From the NCBI GenBank assembly GCA_030530775.1, contig JAUMUG010000001.1, forward strand, positions 62,001-126,000: DNA of 64,000 bases. The letters are read 5' to 3'. Every line of letters starts with the position of its first letter. Positions within the stretch are counted from its first letter, which is position 1. The notes beneath the pieces are model-generated. The model was not told the origin of the DNA and did not search any database. It saw nothing but the letters and a program-made list of their open reading frames with translations. The DNA is from Lautropia sp. GTDB taxonomy: Bacteria; Pseudomonadota; Gammaproteobacteria; Burkholderiales; Burkholderiaceae_E. Below, in pieces: positions 49,849 through 59,604 of this stretch. Made by a program: the position numbers and the translations under genes.

Positions 49849-51312
49849 TCAGAACACCGAGACGAAATCGCCCAGTTCGACCTGGACGGACTTGGTCTGG
49901 GTGTAGTGCAGCAGGGTCTGCAGGCCGTTTTCGCGGCCGATGCCGGATTGTTTGTAACCACCGACCGGCATCTGGGCCGGTGATTCTCCCCAAGTGTTGA
50001 GCCAGCAGATGCCGGCCTGAATCTGACCGATGACCCGGTGGGCCCGTTTCAGATCCGGGCAGACGACGCCGGCGGCCAGACCATGGACGGTGTCGTTTGC
50101 ACGTCGGATCACCTCGTCCTCGGTTTCATAGCCGAGAATGCTCATGACCGGGCCGAAGATTTCTTCACGGACGATCGTCATGTCGTCGCGGCAATCGGTG
50201 AATACCGTGGGCGCCACATAGGCTCCCGCGGCGAGCGGGCCGTCTTCGAGACGAGCGCCGCCACAGAGCAGACGGGCCCCTTCGGCCTTGCCGCTTTCAA
50301 TGTAAGTGATTACTTTCTGCATGTGCTGGAAGCTGACCAGCGGGCCGAAATTGGTATCTTCATCCATCGGGTCACCGATGCGGATGCGGTCTACCCGTTT
50401 GAAGACAGCCTCTTCAAAGCGGGTTTTGAGCGAAGTGGGTACAAACACCCGTGTGCCGTTGGTGCAGACTTGGCCGCTGCTGTAGAAGTTCGCCATCATG
50501 GCGATGTCGGCCGCCAGATCGATATCGGCGTCGTCCAGGATGATCAGTGGCGACTTGCCGCCCAGTTCCATCGTGACATCCTTGAGGGTACTGGCGGCAG
50601 CCGAGGCCATCACTTTCTTGCCGGTGCTCACGCTGCCAGTGAAGGATACCTTGGCGATGTCGGGGTGTCGGCTCAGGGTTTCGCCCACCCGCCGGTCACC
50701 CTGTACGACGTTGAAGACACCCGCAGGCATGCCGGCTTCGATGAAGATTTCGGCCAGTATCGGCGCGCTGAGGGGGGTGACCTCGCTGGGCTTGAAAACC
50801 ATGGCGTTGCCGGCGGCCAGTGCCGGTGCGGCCTTCCACATGGCGATCTGGATTGGATAGTTCCAGGCACCGATGCCGGCGATGACGCCGAGCGGTTCTT
50901 GCCGGGTGTAGACGAAGCTGGTGGGACGCAGCGGAATCTGCCGGCCTTCGATGGCCACGGCCAGGCCCGCGTAGTATTCGATGACATCGGCGCCGGTCAC
51001 GATATCGACGTAACGGGTTTCGCTGAGCGGTTTGCCGGTGTTCCGGCTTTCGAGCTCGGCCAGTTCATCATTGCGTTCGCGCAGGATGGCCACGGCCCGG
51101 TTCAGGATACGGGCGCGTTCGACCGCGGTGAGGGAGGCCCAGATCGGCTGGGCACGGCGGGCGCTCCGGACGGCTGCTTCGATGTCGTCGGGTCCGGCCG
51201 CCTGGACGCTGCTCAGTGTCTGGCCAGTGGCCGGGTTGATGCTGTCGAATCGTTCGGCATCGGCGCGGGATGGTAGATATTGCCCGTTGATGTAGGAAGA
51301 AAGCAAGCCCAA
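49849..51312 (-). CDS. betB: Betaine aldehyde dehydrogenase
   Basis: A 487-aa aldehyde dehydrogenase. The NAD site has [20 protein letters not shown] and [12 protein letters not shown]. The catalytic glutamate lies in [11 protein letters not shown] and the catalytic cysteine in [13 protein letters not shown]. It converts betaine aldehyde to glycine betaine. I propose a TTG start at 51312, because AGGAGG lies at ideal distance from it; an in-frame ATG at 51339 has no ribosome site and would include the AGGAGG inside the gene. It is first in the betB–betA–betT group. No betI regulator gene is seen. Confidence 0.93.
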   Translation of the reverse strand: MGLLSSYINGQYLPSRADAERFDSINPATGQTLSSVQAAGPDDIEAAVRSARRAQPIWASLTAVERARILNRAVAILRERNDELAELESRNTGKPLSETRYVDIVTGADVIEYYAGLAVAIEGRQIPLRPTSFVYTRQEPLGVIAGIGAWNYPIQIAMWKAAPALAAGNAMVFKPSEVTPLSAPILAEIFIEAGMPAGVFNVVQGDRRVGETLSRHPDIAKVSFTGSVSTGKKVMASAAASTLKDVTMELGGKSPLIILDDADIDLAADIAMMANFYSSGQVCTNGTRVFVPTSLKTRFEEAVFKRVDRIRIGDPMDEDTNFGPLVSFQHMQKVITYIESGKAEGARLLCGGARLEDGPLAAGAYVAPTVFTDCRDDMTIVREEIFGPVMSILGYETEDEVIRRANDTVHGLAAGVVCPDLKRAHRVIGQIQAGICWLNTWGESPAQMPVGGYKQSGIGRENGLQTLLHYTQTKSVQVELGDFVSVF

Positions 51313-51797
51313 TGGCACCTCCTGGACGGTTGGATGCAAGCGAGGAAGTCTGTGCGAGCGCTTGGAGCGCTGGTCAGGTCGGCAGGCAGAAAATGCTTGC
51401 TGCGGGTATGGTCTGCTGTCGGGGGTGGCGCCGATCTGTACGTCGTTTTGCGCCCGGGGTGAAGGCGTCGACAGTCAGTCAAGAGGTTCGTATCTTACTG
51501 GCAACAGCGCAAACGCGCAGCCATAGCCGTCCGGGCGGCTGGGCTGTAGGAGGGGTACCAGGGCCTCGATACCCAAGTTTGGTGGTTCCCGTGCAGGATC
51601 CCCGGGCATTGTTTGCATCGGATGTGGAGATGCTTGGCGCACTGGTTTACCGGGTGTTTTTTCGGCACGGAGGGTCTGGCGCACCTGTGATTCGACTGCG
51701 TCGACGGTGCCATGGCAAGGTCCCCGGCGCTGCGCCGGGTCCTGCATCAGCGGAATGACGTGTGATGTACAGTGGACGCAGCGGCAGATGTCGCTGT
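51313..51797. other. Gap upstream of betB
   Basis: About 485 bp with no gene I can support. It must contain the bet operon promoter. A GC-rich hairpin CCCGGCG-CTG-CGCCGGG lies at 51723–51739, 60 bp after the FUSC stop as read on the minus strand, but without a U tract. No BetI-like symmetric site is obvious. Confidence 0.4.
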
Positions 51798-54020
51798 TCA
51801 GAGCGCTTCTTCGGCTTGTTCCAGAGCCTGCTGAACACGTACGGCGTCGTCGCGGATCTGGGTGGCGATGGCGAAGGTGGCGTCCAGGCGGCGCAGCATC
51901 CAGGGGCTGATGTCGTGCTCGAAGGGATCGGGCAGGATGACCCGGCCGTCCATGGCGGCGGATGGGGCGCCTTCGGTTCCCAGCGGACTGGTGATCGGCA
52001 TGGTGCCGATCTGGTGCATGATGCGTTCCGAGACCCGTTGCAGCGCCTCGCTGACTTCGGCGGGGTTCAGGCGGTCGCGCCGCAGCACCAGCATCGATTT
52101 GATCGAGCTGAGCTGGGCCAGGAACTGATAGCAGTGCAGTTGCAGGTATTGCAGGGCCTCGAGCGGTGGGCGCACGGCACGGGGTTCGGACAGCGAGCGC
52201 TGGGTGGCCTGTACCAGGGCCGAAAGGCTGTCGAAGGCTTCGCGCCGGGCCAGCCGCCATTCCAATTCCGGCGTATTTTCGACCGAGTTCAGCTGTTCGG
52301 GGTCCAGTGCCAGCCGGGCATGGCGGGCCTGTGCTTCGAGTGTGCGTTTGACCAGGGAGGGAATTTGGCTTCGTTCCCAGGAAGGCAGCACATAGCAGAA
52401 GGCCCAGGCCACCAGCGCGCCGATCAGCGTATCGGCGAAACGCTCCATCAGGGTGAAGGTGGTGTGCTGATCGCCGATACTGAGCAGGTGGGTCTGTACC
52501 AGACCCATGACGGTGCCGGCCACCGAGGCCAACAGGTAGCGACGTTGCGAGAAGCTGTGAGCGATGCCTTGTGACAGGGTCATCACGGCGATCAGTACCA
52601 GCACGTTCGGATATGCCGACAGCAGCCCCATCGCGATCATGCAGCCCAGTAGCGTGCCGGCGACACGCTGGTCGCGCCGTTCGATGGTCTGCGACAAGCT
52701 GCCGCGCAGGATGACGGCGATGCTCAGCAGAATCCAGTGGGCATGGGCGCCCCAGGGCATGGCGACCGATACGGCGTAGCCAGTGCCCAGCGCCAGGGCG
52801 GCGCGGATGGCATGGCGCAGCTGTGGGGTCTTCCAGCCCCACAGCGACAGAAAGGGCCTCCACGACCAGGCCGTCGGGCTGACGAACATCTGCCAGTTGG
52901 CCCGGACCACTGCCAGGTCGGGCGTCAGTTCGCCACGGGCGGTACGGGAGAGTTTCAGGATTTCGTCGTTGATGTGGCCGATCCGGTGGGCTATGCCACG
53001 GATCAGCATCGAGGGTGAAGGGCCGAGTGCACGCAGTGGGTCGTCCTCGATGTCGGGCAGTGAGCGGACGGCGGCGATACGGATGCGCCGGTCGAGCGCT
53101 GGCTTGGGCCGGATGCCCAGCAGCAGTGCATCCGCCAGCGTGTCGATTTCGTCTGCCATCTCGGTGAGCAGCGTCCGAATCCGGTTCAGGGCGTGGCGGT
53201 GCCGGGGGTGCGTGCGCAGATTGTCGAGATCCAGTTCGCTGGCCAGCAGGTTGTCGCGGATATCGAAGACGAGCACCAGCATGCCGGCGATGCGCTGGCG
53301 ATGGGGCGTGCGGGGCGATTCGAGCACGATATCGCGGGCAGCTTGCATCTGTTCGGCCAATGCCGCATGGGCTCGCAGCAATTTCTCCTGCAATTCCGCC
53401 GTTTCCTCTTCGGTCTGTCGATGCTGAAACTGCCCGGCATCGATACGGATCAGCTCGGCCAGCGACAGCAGCACATCGGCCATGGCCTGGGCGCGATAAC
53501 GGGCATTGAGGATCAGATTGGTCAGCGTGGCCCACAGCACATAGAGCCCGGCACCCAGCCCGAAATAGAGGGAGCTCTGCAGCAGATTGCTCGCCGCATG
53601 CTCTTGACGGCTGGCCGCCATCGAGAAGATGACGGTGAACATCATGCCCATGGCCACCGGCACGCCCCGCTTGCCCCAGGCCATGCTCAGAAAGGCGAGA
53701 AAGGAGAACAGCACCAGCGCAATCCCCATGTGGATGGGGTTGGGACTGATCATCTGGACGAGCAGAAAAAGCGGCAGCCCGATGACCAGGGCAGGCAGCA
53801 GTTGACGCAGCTTGCCTCGTCGGGGCGCCGGGGCGTCGGGCGGCGTGGCAGCCACCACGCCGATCAGGGCGATCGAGGCAGCGTAGGGGCCTATCAGATT
53901 CCTGATGCTGAGTGAAATCAGCAGCAACCCCAGACAGGCCGTGAGACCGTTGAGCACGTAGTGACTCAGAACGATCCGGAGCAGGGGGCGGATTCTGGAG
54001 ATCGAAGTGGACTGGGCCAT
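51798..54020 (-). CDS. FUSC-family inner-membrane protein (putative exporter)
   Basis: A 740-aa protein with two membrane blocks of about six helices each (about 15–185 and 420–560), separated by a long soluble helical region. The second block reads GTGYAVSVAMPWGAHAHWIL and IERRDQRVAGTLLGCMIAMG, the conserved part of the fusaric acid resistance (FUSC/YccS/AaeB) family. Members export aromatic acids or are of unknown role. There is no membrane fusion protein gene beside it, which argues for the YccS-like group. Its ATG shares bases with the stop of the upstream thioredoxin-like gene (TGATG). Confidence 0.88.
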   Translation of the reverse strand: MAQSTSISRIRPLLRIVLSHYVLNGLTACLGLLLISLSIRNLIGPYAASIALIGVVAATPPDAPAPRRGKLRQLLPALVIGLPLFLLVQMISPNPIHMGIALVLFSFLAFLSMAWGKRGVPVAMGMMFTVIFSMAASRQEHAASNLLQSSLYFGLGAGLYVLWATLTNLILNARYRAQAMADVLLSLAELIRIDAGQFQHRQTEEETAELQEKLLRAHAALAEQMQAARDIVLESPRTPHRQRIAGMLVLVFDIRDNLLASELDLDNLRTHPRHRHALNRIRTLLTEMADEIDTLADALLLGIRPKPALDRRIRIAAVRSLPDIEDDPLRALGPSPSMLIRGIAHRIGHINDEILKLSRTARGELTPDLAVVRANWQMFVSPTAWSWRPFLSLWGWKTPQLRHAIRAALALGTGYAVSVAMPWGAHAHWILLSIAVILRGSLSQTIERRDQRVAGTLLGCMIAMGLLSAYPNVLVLIAVMTLSQGIAHSFSQRRYLLASVAGTVMGLVQTHLLSIGDQHTTFTLMERFADTLIGALVAWAFCYVLPSWERSQIPSLVKRTLEAQARHARLALDPEQLNSVENTPELEWRLARREAFDSLSALVQATQRSLSEPRAVRPPLEALQYLQLHCYQFLAQLSSIKSMLVLRRDRLNPAEVSEALQRVSERIMHQIGTMPITSPLGTEGAPSAAMDGRVILPDPFEHDISPWMLRRLDATFAIATQIRDDAVRVQQALEQAEEAL

Positions 54021-54346
54021 CAGTCGAGCAGTTCCAGTGCTTCCGACAATGCCCCGCTGCTCCGGGGGCGAATGACGCGGGCCACTTCACGGCCATTCCT
54101 GAGCAGAATCAGCGTCGGCCAGCATTTGACGGCGAATGATCGCCCGAGCGGGCGGCCGCGGCCGTCTTCGATCCGGATGTGGTGAAGATCGGTCCTGTCG
54201 CCGAGAGCCCGGCGAATGTGGGGTTCGGCCGCGACGCAATGGGGGCACCCGTTGGCGCCGAACTGCAGCAACCAGTTTCCCTGACCGGCATCGACTTCGG
54301 CGCGGGTCAGGGTTTCGGGCAAATAGGGAGCGGCATGATCAGGCAT
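54020..54346 (-). CDS. Thioredoxin-like protein with CPHC active site
   Basis: A 108-aa protein of the thioredoxin fold without a signal peptide. The redox pair is C34/C37 in NGCPHCVAAEP. The cis-proline loop reads VKCWPTLILLRNG, with an extra cysteine before the tryptophan. CPHC is the dipeptide of DsbA-like oxidants rather than CGPC thioredoxins, while the compact length is like thioredoxin. It would act in the cytosol. It is coupled by one-base overlap to the FUSC gene. Its partner protein is unknown. Confidence 0.82.
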   Translation of the reverse strand: MPDHAAPYLPETLTRAEVDAGQGNWLLQFGANGCPHCVAAEPHIRRALGDRTDLHHIRIEDGRGRPLGRSFAVKCWPTLILLRNGREVARVIRPRSSGALSEALELLD

Positions 54347-54508
54347 GCCGCTATTGTGGCAGCATGCGGGCCGATTGCTTGCGACAGGAAAGAAACATGG
54401 TCGAAAAGCTGCGAATCATCCAACAACCACCGATGGCCGGTAGCCGGCAGTCGCTTGCGCTGTTCTGTGATACGGCCAGCCTTGGTGGAGGTCGAACGAT
54501 GGTCGGCG

Positions 54509-56014
54509 TCAGACCTGCTTCATTTCCGCATCGACTTCGTCGAAAACTCGGCGGATCGTGGTGGAAGGGGGAGGTGTCATCAGGCTGACGATCACGATGG
54601 CGATGGTGCTGAAGATGAAGCCAGGGATGATCTCGTAGACATCCTTCATCCGCGCCAGTTCGCCGGCCCAGTCTGCGTTCTTCCAGAGAATGACGGTGGC
54701 GGCGCCGGCCACCATACCGGCCATGGCGCCAAAACGGTTCATCCGCGGCCAAAGCAGCGACAGGATGACGGCGGGTCCGAAGGCGGCGCCGAAGCCAGCC
54801 CAGGCATAGCTGACCAGTTTGAGCACTTGGCTGTTGGGATCTCCCGCCAGCCAGATTGCAACGACGGCCACCGCCAGCACCATGATGCGACCGAACCAGA
54901 CCAGTTCGGCCTGTGAGGCGTTTTTGCGCAGGAAGGTCTTGTAGAGGTCCTGCGTGAGTGCGCTGGAGCAGACCAGCAACTGGCAGGACAGGGTGCTCAT
55001 CACGGCTGCCAGGATGGCGGCCAGCAGCATACCGGCGATCCACGGGTCGAACAGTACCCGGGCGGTCTGGATGAAGACGGTTTCGGCGTTGTTGGCGAGG
55101 CCGCCGGCCTGTTCGGGGTTATTGCCGAAATAGGCGATGCCGAAGAAACCGACGGCAATCGAACCGACCAGACACAGCACCATCCAGCTCATGCTGATGC
55201 GGCGTGCATTGGGAATGGTGTGTACCGACTCTGCCGCCATGAATCGCACCAGGATGTGCGGTTGACCGAAATAGCCCAGGCCCCAGGCCGCCAACGACAG
55301 AATGGCCAGTGTATCGAGGCTGCCGATCAGGTCGAGGGCACCGGGTTTGATGTCACCAATGGACGTGAGACTGGCTGACAGGCCGCCGTCGGCGTGGATG
55401 ATCATCAGAGGGCTGATGATGAGGGCGGTGATCATCAGGGACGCCTGAATGGTGTCGGTCCAGCTGACGGCGAGAAAGCCGCCGATGAATACGTAGGCGA
55501 TGGTGCAGAGGGCGCCGACCCACAGCGCCACATCGTAGGGCATGCCGAACATGCTTTCGAACAGGCGGGCGCCGGCCACGACGCCCGAGGCGCAGTAGAG
55601 GGTGAAGAAGATCAGAATGACGATGGCCGAGAAAATCCGCAGCAGATTCGAGGTGTCCTCGAACCGGTTGGTGAAATAGTCGGGCATGGTCAGGGCGTTG
55701 CCGACTTTTTCGGTGTAGAGCCGCAGCCGGCCGGCCACGAAATACCAGTTCAGCCAGGCGCCCATGCACAGACCGATGGCGATCCAAGATTCGGATAGCC
55801 CGCTGAGATAGATTGCACCGGGCAGGCCGAGCAGCAGCCATCCACTCATGTCGGATGCGCCCGCCGACAATGCGGTGACGAAGCTGCCCAGGCTGCGGCC
55901 GCCCAGGATATAGTCTGACAGATTGCTGGTGGCGCGGTAGCCGAGCCAGCCAATCAGCAGCATACCGATCAGATAGATGGCGAAGGTGATGGTGGTTGCT
56001 GTATCAGCAGTCAC
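54509..56014 (-). CDS. putP: Sodium/proline symporter PutP
   Basis: A 501-aa symporter of the SSS family with about thirteen membrane segments. Characteristic text: ILGGRSLGSFVTALSAGASD, MSGWLLLGLPGAIYLSGLSE and the sodium-solute signature region around WGLGYFGQPHILVRFMAAES. Length equals E. coli PutP. The start is GTG 56014, five bases after AAGGAG; a longer frame reaches 56077 without a ribosome site. It imports proline, a nutrient and osmolyte, in line with the nearby bet genes. It appears to be a single-gene unit. Confidence 0.95.
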   Translation of the reverse strand: MTADTATTITFAIYLIGMLLIGWLGYRATSNLSDYILGGRSLGSFVTALSAGASDMSGWLLLGLPGAIYLSGLSESWIAIGLCMGAWLNWYFVAGRLRLYTEKVGNALTMPDYFTNRFEDTSNLLRIFSAIVILIFFTLYCASGVVAGARLFESMFGMPYDVALWVGALCTIAYVFIGGFLAVSWTDTIQASLMITALIISPLMIIHADGGLSASLTSIGDIKPGALDLIGSLDTLAILSLAAWGLGYFGQPHILVRFMAAESVHTIPNARRISMSWMVLCLVGSIAVGFFGIAYFGNNPEQAGGLANNAETVFIQTARVLFDPWIAGMLLAAILAAVMSTLSCQLLVCSSALTQDLYKTFLRKNASQAELVWFGRIMVLAVAVVAIWLAGDPNSQVLKLVSYAWAGFGAAFGPAVILSLLWPRMNRFGAMAGMVAGAATVILWKNADWAGELARMKDVYEIIPGFIFSTIAIVIVSLMTPPPSTTIRRVFDEVDAEMKQV

Positions 56015-56384
56015 GATGTCTCCTTGATAAACCGAATTTGAAACAGCGACGACGGATGCGTTGCCGTGTGTGCGCAACGTGCCTGGAGCTGCGCGGGCTC
56101 ATCGTGGGGCGGTGACGACCATCAACGGTTTCAGACTCCGACGGACTGCCTTGAGCAGCTGCGATCGGCTTTTTCACCGGTACTTCGGTTGAAAGCCATT
56201 CGGCCGCTATTGTTGCATCAGCATCGCGGGATGACAAAATGCACAGGCAGGAAGGCAGGAAGGCAGGCTTCGGAGGGGCGTCTGTCGTGCGTCCGGGATG
56301 CAGCCTGCCGCACCTGGCGGGGAAGGGGGTGATGGAGCAGATGGGGCGGCCGGGGTGTGGACCCTGCGGCCGCCTGCCGTTCGG
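56015..56384. other. Gap upstream of putP
   Basis: No gene is recognised in these 370 bp. It should contain the putP promoter, which I cannot assign. A short direct repeat is described separately. Confidence 0.4.
56245..56268. repeat. Short tandem repeat (8 bp, three units)
   Basis: AGGCAGGA is repeated head to tail, the third unit ending in C (AGGCAGGC). It lies about 230 bp upstream of putP and could vary in copy number by slippage. Confidence 0.6.
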
Positions 56385-58280
56385 TCAGCGCGGAGCGTAG
56401 CTCACGCCCACCATGAAGGTGCGCGGTTGCTGGTTGTAGTGGCGATGGGTGTGGTAGCTGTGATTGCCGAGGTTGTAGACGTCGGCGAAGACTGTCAGGT
56501 CCGACGAGGCGCGCCAAGCGCTGCGTAGGTTGACGAGCAGATAGCCGCCGACCCGCTGCTGGTTGGCTTCATCCGAGAAGTGGCGGTTGGTCAGCACCAC
56601 GTCGGCACCGACGCTGTAGGTGCCCAAACCATAGCCGATGTGGCCGGTGAGCCGGCGCTTGGCCACGTTGGGCAGTTCGCGGCCGGTGGTCAGATTCTCT
56701 GGTTTGATCAAGTCGAGGTTGGCTTTCCAGTTCAGACCCTCGAAGTCTTCACCGGGATGGGTGTCATGGCCGACCGACAGCGCCAGACCACGGATGCGGG
56801 CCCGGCCGATGTTGACGGTCGAGCAGTCGGCATCGCTGCCGCAGGCACCGACTTCGGTCAGACGATCACGTAGTTTGCTCTGGTAGAGCACGGCCCGGCC
56901 GAACAGACCCGGTGTAGGCTGCCATTGGGCTCCGGCTTCGATGGTGTGGTTGCGTTCGAGCTTGAGGCGGTTGGCGCTGGGCGAGGCATAGTAATCGCCC
57001 AGGTCCGGTGCGCGGTAGCCGGTGCTCATGCCGGCGATCAGGCGCAGGCCCGGATCGAGCTGAAAACCGTAGCCGATGGCGTAGCTGGTTTTGGTGGAAT
57101 AGCGGTTGCTGTCCTCCACCCGTAGGGCCAGATTCAGCAGGTGCTGGTTCAGGCGGGCATCGGCCACCCCACTGAGCGCGTTGGTCGAACGGCTGGGGGC
57201 GCGGAAGTAACGTCTGTCATAGCGTTCTTCGAGGCGGTCGAGTGCCAGGCGGGTGCGTAGATTCGGCGCCAGTTCGTGGTTGAGGCCGATGCCGTACTCG
57301 CGCAACCGCGTTTTGGTGAAGTTGCTGTCGTTGGCCCAGTCGAACGTGCGGTTGACATTGCTCTGGCTGATCCTGGCATCCAGCTGGGAGGAGGGAGACA
57401 GCTCGTGGGCAGCTTTCAGGCCGGTCAGTTCCAGCCGCTTCTTGGCGCCCCGTGCATCGCCCGAGCCGTCGAAGTCGGTGTTGACGGTGTTGCGCATCGC
57501 CAGGAAGGTCAGGCGCGTGTCGGTGGACAGGTGGGCATCGAGACGACCCGAAACGTTTTCACGCTTCCAGGTGTCCTGGTCGTTCTGGTGCCCGGCATAG
57601 TCCGAGGTGGTGACATCGAAGCCGTCACCGACTTCGCGGCCGAATTCGACCCGACCGGTGATCATGTCGTTGCCGCCGGAGGCGCGGCCTCGCATCTGCA
57701 TGTAGCCGCGGCCGCCGATGCCAGCTTCACCACTGTAGCGGACCTTGGTGTCGGCCGCATCGGACAGCAGCTGGATGACGCCACCACCGGCGTTGGAGCC
57801 ATGAACGGCCGATGCCGGGCCACGCAGTACTTCGGTGCGGCTGCCATAGTTCAACGGCAGCAGCGAGAAATCGGTGCCGCTGGCCGAAGTGACGCGGAAT
57901 CCGTCGATCAACACCAGTGTGTCGGCTTGGCTCTGGCCCCGGATGGCGATGCCGCTGTCGGAGCCGGGCGTACCCCTCGAAAAGGTCTGCACGCCACCGA
58001 TCGTCTGGTAGGACTCGGTTTGGTAGAGATTCTGTGTACCCCGGCGGGTGGGTATCACGATCACATCGCTGACCAGTTGATCGACGGGTGTGGGCATGTC
58101 GTTGGCCGTGACCACGATCGGCACATACCTGCCGGGGTGGGCTTCGACATGCGGGGTGTGCCGTTCGGCCGGGGGGCGCTGACGGTTGGGACGGGACTGC
58201 TCCTGGGCGAGGGCCACGCTGGTCGTGCCCAGCGCAAAGGCGGCCAGGATGCTGGCTGCGCAGACGGTACGCGAGAACAT
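56385..58280 (-). CDS. TonB-dependent outer-membrane receptor (BtuB-like)
   Basis: A 631-aa receptor. The signal peptide is FSRTVCAASILAAFALGTTSVALA. A spacer with a TonB-box-like YVPIVVTAND precedes the plug domain (SDVIVIPTRRGTQNLYQTES, ALRGQ-type GIAIRGQSQADTLVLIDGFR, GSNAGGGVIQLLSD). The beta-barrel follows. The closest pattern is BtuB-type vitamin B12 receptors. However, no cobalamin riboswitch is visible upstream and the protein ends in APR rather than an aromatic residue, so the ligand is not certain. The start at 58280 is chosen for its signal peptide. Confidence 0.88.
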   Translation of the reverse strand: MFSRTVCAASILAAFALGTTSVALAQEQSRPNRQRPPAERHTPHVEAHPGRYVPIVVTANDMPTPVDQLVSDVIVIPTRRGTQNLYQTESYQTIGGVQTFSRGTPGSDSGIAIRGQSQADTLVLIDGFRVTSASGTDFSLLPLNYGSRTEVLRGPASAVHGSNAGGGVIQLLSDAADTKVRYSGEAGIGGRGYMQMRGRASGGNDMITGRVEFGREVGDGFDVTTSDYAGHQNDQDTWKRENVSGRLDAHLSTDTRLTFLAMRNTVNTDFDGSGDARGAKKRLELTGLKAAHELSPSSQLDARISQSNVNRTFDWANDSNFTKTRLREYGIGLNHELAPNLRTRLALDRLEERYDRRYFRAPSRSTNALSGVADARLNQHLLNLALRVEDSNRYSTKTSYAIGYGFQLDPGLRLIAGMSTGYRAPDLGDYYASPSANRLKLERNHTIEAGAQWQPTPGLFGRAVLYQSKLRDRLTEVGACGSDADCSTVNIGRARIRGLALSVGHDTHPGEDFEGLNWKANLDLIKPENLTTGRELPNVAKRRLTGHIGYGLGTYSVGADVVLTNRHFSDEANQQRVGGYLLVNLRSAWRASSDLTVFADVYNLGNHSYHTHRHYNQQPRTFMVGVSYAPR

Positions 58281-58326
58281 GGCGGACTCCGATCGATTAT
58301 CGTGTGGATGCGACGGTCTGATTTTT

Positions 58327-58332
58327 AGTATA
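58327..58332 (-). promoter_or_regulatory. Possible −10 element of the TonB receptor gene
   Basis: TATACT (five of six) on the minus strand, followed by an AT-rich run, 47 bp upstream of the start codon. The −35 region (TTCATC at 17 bases) is weak, which would fit an activated promoter. Confidence 0.4.
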
Positions 58333-58514
58333 GCTGCCGTTCGTCGGCCGATGAACGGCGGGCGACCGTCGGGCTCGGGCGCCGGCGGCCGGGTCTCGGC
58401 CTTCGGTGCCCGAGCCTGCATGGATGGGCGTCATGGGGGCCGAGGGTCATGGCTGCGTGACTGCCGGCTGAACACGGGCCTTTCCGGGGTTTGGTCGCGC
58501 TTTCGGAGCAGGCT

Positions 58515-59522
58515 TCAGGCGGGTGGCAGCGGCGGTTGCAGTGCCTGGATGGCCTTGTTGACGGTCTTCCAGACGAACTCGTCGCTGGGCCAGGGCGAGT
58601 GTTGCAGAATCGATACGTTCGAGCCCAGAGCCCGGTAGCGACGGGCATCGGTGGGGCCCAGGACCGATATCAACCGGCTGCCGACCGCTGCCGCCATGTG
58701 GCCGGGACCGGTGTCGTTGCTCACGACCAGTGCAGCCCGGGCCAGTATGGCGGCATAGACATCGAGGCCGACGTTGGTCAGGCAGCGTGCATCCGGGTAG
58801 TTGAGCCGCGTGTGACTGGTTTCGTCGCCCGGGGCGGGCAGGATGAGTACCGGCATGTACTTGCTCAGGTGGCGGCACAGCGCCGGAAAACCCGGCCAGG
58901 CCTTGCCGACGCCGTTCAGTGTGCCGGTGGCGAAGGGAATCAGACAGGCATAGGGCCGGATGCTTTCGGGATGTGCCGGATTGGCGAGCCCCTGGTGTTC
59001 GAGCAGCACTTGGGCCTGCTGCCGCGCGTTTCGGTTCAGCGGCAGGCGGGGCACCGGACAGGGGGGCACATCGGCACCGGGCCGATCGTCGACCGGGGCC
59101 AGCGGCAAGCCGAGTTCCCAGAAGCGTTCGCTTTCATGCACGATGCCTTGGGGTTGGGCGTGGGCATGGCGCAGTAGCCAGCCGCGACCGTCCTGACGGT
59201 ATCCGATGGCCTTGAGACCGGCCCAACGTGCTTCGAGTGCGCTCGAAAACGAGTTGGTCAGCAGCAGCATGTTCAGCCGCTGATTGAATTCCACATCTTC
59301 GGATCGGGCCTTGTGCCGCAACCGGCGCAGCAGCTGGATACGGTCGCGCCGGGAGTCGGGCAATCTGTGCACGGCCCAGGGCGTGCCATTGAGCAGGGTA
59401 CTGGCCCAGCTTTTGCCGACCAGCAGCAGCTGGTAGTTTCGCTGGTGCAGATGCCACAGGGTCGGCAGACTCATGATGACATCGCCGACCCAGTTCGGCA
59501 GACGAACGATGATAGGCCGCAT
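58515..59522 (-). CDS. Family 9 glycosyltransferase (heptosyltransferase-like)
   Basis: A 335-aa GT9 protein. It starts MRPIIVRLPNWVGDVIMSLP, the acceptor-domain motif of LPS heptosyltransferases. In the donor half it has ACLIPFATGTLNGVGKAWPG and VVSNDTGPGHMAAAVGSRLI with the conserved DTGPGH. It likely transfers a heptose or related sugar to the LPS core on the inner face of the membrane. The start at 59522 follows AGGA; a longer frame to 59606 would run into the divergent DUF4254 gene. Confidence 0.9.
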   Translation of the reverse strand: MRPIIVRLPNWVGDVIMSLPTLWHLHQRNYQLLLVGKSWASTLLNGTPWAVHRLPDSRRDRIQLLRRLRHKARSEDVEFNQRLNMLLLTNSFSSALEARWAGLKAIGYRQDGRGWLLRHAHAQPQGIVHESERFWELGLPLAPVDDRPGADVPPCPVPRLPLNRNARQQAQVLLEHQGLANPAHPESIRPYACLIPFATGTLNGVGKAWPGFPALCRHLSKYMPVLILPAPGDETSHTRLNYPDARCLTNVGLDVYAAILARAALVVSNDTGPGHMAAAVGSRLISVLGPTDARRYRALGSNVSILQHSPWPSDEFVWKTVNKAIQALQPPLPPA

Positions 59523-59604
59523 TTGCAATAATCCTGTGGAAGGTGCCGCGTGATGGATCGGCGGCAGCCATCGGGGCTTCTCGACATTATGGAGTGATAT
59601 TCGC

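Noticed and set aside
51475..54096. 873-codon frame on the minus strand over the FUSC gene
   Set aside because: It is a second frame of the same strand; the FUSC frame has clear membrane segments and family motifs, this one is Ala/Arg/Pro-rich noise.
58281..58514. Cobalamin riboswitch upstream of the BtuB-like receptor
   Set aside because: No B12-box-like GCCACTG element or room for the ~200-nt fold is apparent in the leader.
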